This document shows positions 58,950 to 64,000 of a DNA stretch of 64,000 nt, piece after piece. The notes below the pieces were generated by a model. The model saw only the letters and a program-made list of their open reading frames with translations, was not told the DNA's origin and did not search any database. Positions within the stretch are counted from its first letter, which is position 1, and each line of letters starts with the position of its first letter. Source of the stretch: Galaxea fascicularis (lineage: Eukaryota > Cnidaria > Anthozoa > Scleractinia > Euphylliidae); assembly GCA_948470475.1 (NCBI GenBank), contig OX419344.1, forward strand, positions 19,668,225 to 19,732,224, written 5' to 3'. The position numbers and the translations under genes are program-made.

Positions 58950-59124
58950 ATTTTAAAGAAAACGACAACACTCTTAAATTTGTAAAACATGTTTCGACAG
59001 AAACTTCTGTCATCTTCAGTTGATAGATTTACAAAGCGTTAGAAGTTGAATCAACTGAAGATGACAGAAGTTTCTGTCGAAACATGTTTTACAAATTTAA
59101 GAGTGTTGTCGTTTTCTTTAAAAT
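58950..59124. mobile_element. Perfect inverted repeat, 74-bp arms, nested in another repeat
   Basis: Bases 58950-59023 are the exact reverse complement of 59051-59124, around a 27-bp loop. Both outer flanks carry AATTGTAATTGTAATTG in the same direction, compatible with a target-site duplication inside an AATTGT-rich stretch. The arms contain ACATGTTTCGACAGAAAC and TGTCATCTTCAGTTGA, resembling Penelope-like element termini by recollection. The host sequence continues beyond (CTCGTGATAAACAAATCGGA at about 59144). Confidence 0.85.
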
Positions 59125-59344
59125 TGTAATTGTAATTGTAATTTCTCGTGATAAACAAATCGGACTCCCGCTGCGCGGTCGTCCGATTTTGGCATCACTC
59201 GTATGATTACAGACCGAATTGGACTCCACTCAGTCCTATTACCATTACTTATTAAACAGTTTTGGGGTGCTAGAAATGACCATTTTTTGTAGAAAAAAAG
59301 TAAGTGATGTTTTTTAAAGGGGTTGTTTGTATAGAAAATCGCAC

Positions 59345-59472
59345 AACCTCGAGTACAATTCTGGATTAATAGGTACGAGTGATTTTGAAAGTTCTCAAAA
59401 TTGTACGAACCTTTAGCCGAGCAATTTGAAAAAAATCACGAGTATATCAATCCCGAATTGTACGAGAAGGTC
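59345..59472. repeat. Imperfect inverted repeat with TCGAGTACAATTC-type arms
   Basis: Left arm GAGTACAATTCTGGATTAAT, then ACGAGTGATTTT, pairs imperfectly with AAAATCACGAGTATATCAAT and then CCCGAATTGTACGAG. It is a small fold-back element or decayed MITE. Confidence 0.6.
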
Positions 59473-62338
59473 AGAGATTTTTTATTTAAGTGAATAATGG
59501 AATCGTCGCAATTGTAAAATCACAACTGCGACTATCATTCTTCATTTGATTTTTTATTTTTAGTACATTCAACAAAGTTACGAACTTAAGCGCCGTTGTC
59601 ATGGAAACTTAATAGGTACTGCTCTCGACCAATCAGAAATGGGTAATTTGGTTGAGTGTACTATAAAAATCACAAGCAGTGGGAATGACTGGTAATTTTA
59701 ATTCATCTTTCTATTACTTCTGTGAAAAGAAAAATAATCAATTTCGTGTAACTAATTAATTTTATGTAGACTCCGGCTGCGTTATGGTTATGAGAAAAAA
59801 AGAACTATTTTCACGTAATGAATCATGATTTAATTCACACTCGTATCTTTTCATTTCGAACATTTGAAGGCCCGCATAAAAGGTAGTGACTACTGATTTC
59901 ATAGACTAAGAACGAAACTTGTGAGTTTCAATTCAACTTTTATCTGAGTAGCCGTTTTCATGGGACACATCTTCATACACAATCTTTCCTTGTGTTTTAT
60001 ATATTTATCGGTGCAATTTATTTGGATTTGTTTTGTTCAGCTATTTGCGTTTCCGCTATTTACCACCAAAGTAGACGTCGTGTCGTTTGCAAGTATTGAA
60101 ATATTTATGACGCATTCTAGCTTAAATCTTGAGATTAAATTTTGTCATAGAAAGGATACTTGATCAAAAAACAGAATGTTCCATGCAATGGCTAGGATTG
60201 CTCTAGGATTCGCTTGCACAGCCGTTGTCTTTGATTGACAATTGTTTAATTTTATATATCACGACTTTACAAAACAAATGACATGGGATCCTTTCAGTTT
60301 CCCAAATAAGTGAACCGATATTCGGAATGGTTTACCAGCTCTATAGGCTGTTTATTCCAGAATAGACCACTGGAAAAAGACGCAGTACACATCCATCAAA
60401 CATCATTTCAATTCATCAGGTAAGCGCAGTCTTTTACGCAGTAGATTTAATTATTGTTATTTTATTTTGTTTTGTTTTGTTTTTCGGAAAATTCAGTGTA
60501 TAGTGGATTTTATTTAGCGAGCGCTATCGGCTATCGGAACAGACCATTCAATATCCGGTAAATCTTACGTAGCAAACCCTTTTGCCCTTTTCAGGTCGAT
60601 CGATGCTTTGTGACATCGGACTTTGGCTCATCAATGCATATAGACTAACCAAATTGATGTCGCAATCATCACAGAACGTTCAATCACAACAGAATATCCT
60701 TAATGGTTAACAATACGAAACAGATACCGGGAGATGCCCGTCATTCACTCTTCGCTGAATTGAGCTAAACAAGAAAAGGGAGGGCGATTATAGATCTTCA
60801 AGTCGCAGAATTTTATTTTTCGAAACTTGCAAAGGAGATTGCCTCTCATGAATATGATTTAAAATTGGTTCGTTTTTCTTTGTTGTTACATATTGATTTC
60901 ATGTTCACGGGAATATTGGCTTAGTCTTCGCTATTCACAGTCACTGCATGATAGATAACAATGATTGAGAATTAACACATAAATTAAAGAAGCATTGATT
61001 AGAAAGCGTACTTGGATGAACAGGGTATCACAAGGCCTCAATGCAATCCTGTTAAATAATAATTGGTTAATAAAATCAAGTTTCCAAATTGGGAAAACTA
61101 GATAGAGTACATGACAAAACCTTTAAGGCTATTGATTGAGTTTTTAGTGTTCATGTTTGACAGGTCAATTTGAGGACTGCAAAATGCTGATGTAAAGTTT
61201 GTAATTTAGGAAGAAGAAAACAAAACATTCTAGATCAAAACACAAACTGACATCCTGTCTTGCTGATCGACATGCAACATCCGATATTTTACCATTTAGA
61301 CAAGTATATGGAGGTTCAATTTTCGTCAGTTATCCATACTTACTCTTTAAGCCTATACTGAATAAGAAAAACCAATGATAAAAAAAGACGAATTGAAATA
61401 TTAGTTCCTGTTCTACACTGTAGGCTATTATTAAGTGGCTTCGTTACCTTGGTGATTGTATAAATCATTTTCTTGTATTCCTTCCCAATGGCGAACATTC
61501 TAGCCATATGAATTTTCCTTTTGTTTTTGTCAGATGCATGACTTTCTTGCTTATGTTAGTTACCGACATTACAGTTATGAGTATTTGGTCGGCTAGTATT
61601 TTGCATACAGGAAATGCAAGAAATTTTGAATGGCTAGAAAGGTACCCTGTAGTCACCAGTTGTAAACGGTTATATGTTCTGTAAATAGCACGTTTGTTGT
61701 GACCGGTTGTAATTACAGTAAAGCAAGGCCTCATTTTACCCGGGGCGAGAATGGTTATACGCTAATGTGATAATTTGTAACGAGATTGTTTTAGATACAC
61801 TTTCTTTCCATCGTTTTTTTTTGTTTGTTTGTTTTTTTTTTCTTTCTTTTTTTTTTTTTTTTTGCTCTCTCTTTGCTTTTTGTGTATTTGTTTTTGCTTT
61901 CTCTCATTTTATTTAGAATGGCGCACCATTTAATCGCAAGAGCCAATATGTTTACTTGTGCGTTGTCTAAACAAGAGTTTCACAATATAAGTTTCCCTGT
62001 GCATAAAGTTGCCCGCAAATGGCGTTTGCGGTTAACTCCTGATTCATAATAAAATTAATTTATTTATTTAAATCTTCAGTCGCTCGTAAATGTGTTCGTC
62101 AACTAAGACGCGAATTGCCTAAAGCTTGAACCTAAATGAAGTCATTACTCTGAATGAGTTAATCGTTAGAAATTATGCCATGGCAGATGTTGAATTATTC
62201 TGAAAACAGCAAGACGCCAGTCTCTTTATTCATCGCCAAATCTCCTCCGAACTTCATGCTGCAGGAGAGTGCAGCATTTTCTGTGCGTGTCAGAGATGTT
62301 TCCCTATCAAGCGTTAATATTGTTATTTATTATTTCAG
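59473..62338. other. Intergenic upstream of GPCR 5, no supported gene
   Basis: AT-rich, with a poly-T/TTTG tract at 61815-61865. Frames of 60-90 codons show no domain. The right end holds the putative 5' UTR intron of the GPCR gene, ending at the acceptor TTATTATTTCAG (62338). Confidence 0.5.
62337..62338 (+). other. Probable 3' splice site of a 5' UTR intron, GPCR 5
   Basis: TTATTTATTATTTCAG is followed by GTTATTTTGAAGC, 92 nt before the ATG at 62431. The match to the site before GPCR 1 (TTTATTTCAG then GTTA) supports descent from a common 5' exon structure. Confidence 0.55.
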
Positions 62339-62430
62339 GTTATTTTGAAGCATTTGTACTAACCGTCTATCAAAGTGCAGCTCAGAGCTCTATTCGCCAG
62401 AAGGATATCGCTGAATGACACTTAGCGAAG

Positions 62431-63528
62431 ATGAACTCTTCTTTGGACAAAGTGTTTTCAAATCTCACAGGACACGTCGCAGGTACTTTCAGTTCTCCTC
62501 GGGCGAGTAATAACCTTACACAAGAGTTCAACGAAAGTACCGTTAATGTGTACATGAAAGCATTAAAGCTGACACTGTATGCCATCATCTTTTTCGTCAG
62601 CGCAATCGGAAACATGCTAGTATGCTTTATCATTCTGAAGAGGAGGAAGATGAAGACAGTCACCAATTACTTTATTCTTAATCTAGCGTTTGCGGATTTA
62701 ACACTCACACTGATTTGCATCCCTTTCGATATTCCTGTACAAGAGATGAACTATAAATGGCCGTATGGCTCCTTCATGTGCAACGTTCTCTACCCCTTAC
62801 AGACCATGTCGTTATTCGCGTCCGTGTTCACGTTGACGGCCGTTAGCTTGACGCGCTATTGGGCGGTATTGTACCCGCTTCGTCGACAGCTTACAACAAC
62901 TAATGCGAAATGCCTTATAATAGTCATTTGGCTTCTCTCCATAATTCCTGTCTCTCCGTACATGAGTGTCTTGGCCGTCGGTAAGACCACTGGATCTTGC
63001 GATGAAAACTGGAGCGACGAACGCAGTCGAAAAATTTACACAGTGGCTCTCTTTATTGCTCAGTATGCCGTGCCGTTAAGCATCATTACAGCCGCCTATA
63101 TAAGCATCGGCAAAGAGTTAGGCAAGAAAAAGTCCAGTGGTATCGAGAACAAATTTCTCCGAAATGCCCAAAACGAAGAGGCATCCAAGGTTATCCGCAT
63201 GCTTATTGCCGTGACGGTTTTATTTGCTGTTTGTGTTCTTCCGACCAACATCATGTGGCTGTGGTTGGATTTTGGGAAAGCTGAAAAACAGTTTGTCTAC
63301 TTTTGGGAGCTGGTTGCGTTTTGCAACATTCTCACTTTCGCCAACAGTGCTGCAAACCCAGTTTGCTATACCATAACTAATGAAAATTATCGCAAGGAGA
63401 TTGTGAATCTTCTCAAGAGGTGCTTCAACAGTCGAAAATCCCGCCGTCTGCAATCAGACGAGATGCAGATGCTCTACACTTCAAAGGATACCAATAGTCG
63501 GCGAGACACGGAATATACTGCGGCTTAG
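62431..63528 (+). CDS. Class A GPCR, peptide-receptor-like, paralog 5
   Basis: A single-exon gene of 365 residues with seven membrane segments. Hallmarks are N61 (1.50), D89 (2.50), C117 and C190 (disulfide), P271 (6.50) and N309-P310-x-x-Y313. Four sequons (N2, N11, N28, N34) crowd the outer N-terminus. The E/DRY motif is T141-R142-Y143 and the CWxP motif C268-V-L-P271. TM6 is followed by PTN where the other four have PNN, and TM2 ends LICIPFD where the others have CICIPFD. It groups with the genes at 4182 and 36615 (xRYWA, NPxCYT). The tail is basic, with NSRKSRRL, and ends YTAA, only a weak PDZ-like end. The Met at 62431 follows an acceptor at 62338 by 92 nt, supporting the start. Ligand unknown. 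Confidence 0.95.
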   Translation: MNSSLDKVFSNLTGHVAGTFSSPRASNNLTQEFNESTVNVYMKALKLTLYAIIFFVSAIGNMLVCFIILKRRKMKTVTNYFILNLAFADLTLTLICIPFDIPVQEMNYKWPYGSFMCNVLYPLQTMSLFASVFTLTAVSLTRYWAVLYPLRRQLTTTNAKCLIIVIWLLSIIPVSPYMSVLAVGKTTGSCDENWSDERSRKIYTVALFIAQYAVPLSIITAAYISIGKELGKKKSSGIENKFLRNAQNEEASKVIRMLIAVTVLFAVCVLPTNIMWLWLDFGKAEKQFVYFWELVAFCNILTFANSAANPVCYTITNENYRKEIVNLLKRCFNSRKSRRLQSDEMQMLYTSKDTNSRRDTEYTAA

Positions 63529-63531
63529 AGC

Positions 63532-64000
63532 GTTGTGTACTTTGCATTTGGCTTGAACAACGAAACACAAATTTCACGAATTTCACCAAAGCCCAATCGA
63601 GAGCCCCAGCTTCAGGGTAACAAAGGCTTCACGCCAGTGCTTGTAGCTCTCATTTAGATTACAGTATTGAATTAAGATATATTTTATTTAAGCCTGCACA
63701 AAGTAATATTGTAAAGCGATGTTATCGCTCTAGGTGAAGGAGGTAGGCCTAGGTCAACCGTACCGTTCAATCTGACATACCTTTTTTTTTTCTGTTTTTA
63801 TTTTTCATTTCAAATCTTAAAACTATTTTTAAGTTATACTGTATTTCTCGCAATATTTGTTATAGCCAGTATTTCGTCGTCACTCCTTCTTTCTTTCTTT
63901 CTTTTCTATTTCCATTTCTTTGGCTTTCCTTAATACTTCCTCTTTGTGTGTACGAAGTTGTGCACGTGCTCCATTAATTTGAATTTTTTAGTAGAAATTT
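63532..64000. other. 3' flank of GPCR 5, AT-rich
   Basis: No gene is seen. A CTTT microsatellite lies at 63889-63905 and a poly-T tract near 63782-63791. Confidence 0.5.

Noticed and set aside
1..64000. tRNA, snRNA and 5S genes
   Set aside because: I looked for tRNA B-box-like and conserved snRNA/5S words and found none with a matching fold or partner box; this was by eye only.

Overview
The window reads as nuclear DNA of a cnidarian, most likely a stony coral. It is AT-rich and intron-bearing, with long repeat-rich gaps. It holds several palindromic mobile-element fragments and two LINE tails of a style I associate with anthozoan genomes. That assignment is inference from memory of repeat and gene style; no search was run.

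The main content is a dispersed cluster of five intact, single-exon rhodopsin-class (class A) GPCR genes, all members of one family. They lie at 4182-5258 (+), 16409-17527 (-), 36615-37631 (-), 46770-47912 (-) and 62431-63528 (+). All five share extracellular signatures: a CIPFDIPVQ stretch after TM2 and WLWLDFG at the outer end of TM6. All five lack the acidic residue of the E/DRY motif and the tryptophan of the CWxP toggle, yet keep N1.50, D2.50, R3.50, W4.50, P5.50, P6.50, NPxxY and the TM3-ECL2 cysteine pair. They fall into two subgroups interleaved along the chromosome: NRF type (genes 2 and 4) and xRY type (genes 1, 3 and 5). Three of the five end in a class I PDZ-ligand-like tail.

Between GPCR 1 and GPCR 2 lies a six-exon UDP-glycosyltransferase gene on the minus strand (14668 down to 6430). 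I could assemble it with phase-consistent GT-AG splice sites into a 515-residue protein. It has a signal peptide, catalytic His and Asp candidates, a donor-binding signature and a C-terminal membrane anchor. Its signature is one residue short and has Asp-His where most animal UGTs have Asp-Gln.

At the left edge (603-2078, +) there are three phase-compatible exon-like stretches of an unrecognised gene or gene remnant.

The rest is intergenic or intronic and rich in repeats. These include two inverted copies of a fold-back element near positions 1-455 and 57628-58073, and a 439-bp element with 18-bp terminal inverted repeats carrying a 31-bp minisatellite (24921-25359). There is a cluster of GGAGTCG-rich palindromic elements flanking a 624-bp MITE-like element (27806-29202). 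A 256-bp Harbinger-like MITE is built on an ATAAGC array (44782-45037). A perfect 74-bp-arm inverted repeat sits at 58950-59124, two LINE 3' ends at about 35.2-35.6 kb and 57.2-57.6 kb, and a short 28S rRNA-derived fragment at 40340-40420. Microsatellites and G-rich tracts are also present.

The GPCR genes presumably respond to related peptide-like ligands at the cell surface. The UGT would act in the ER lumen. No direct functional link between the two is visible.
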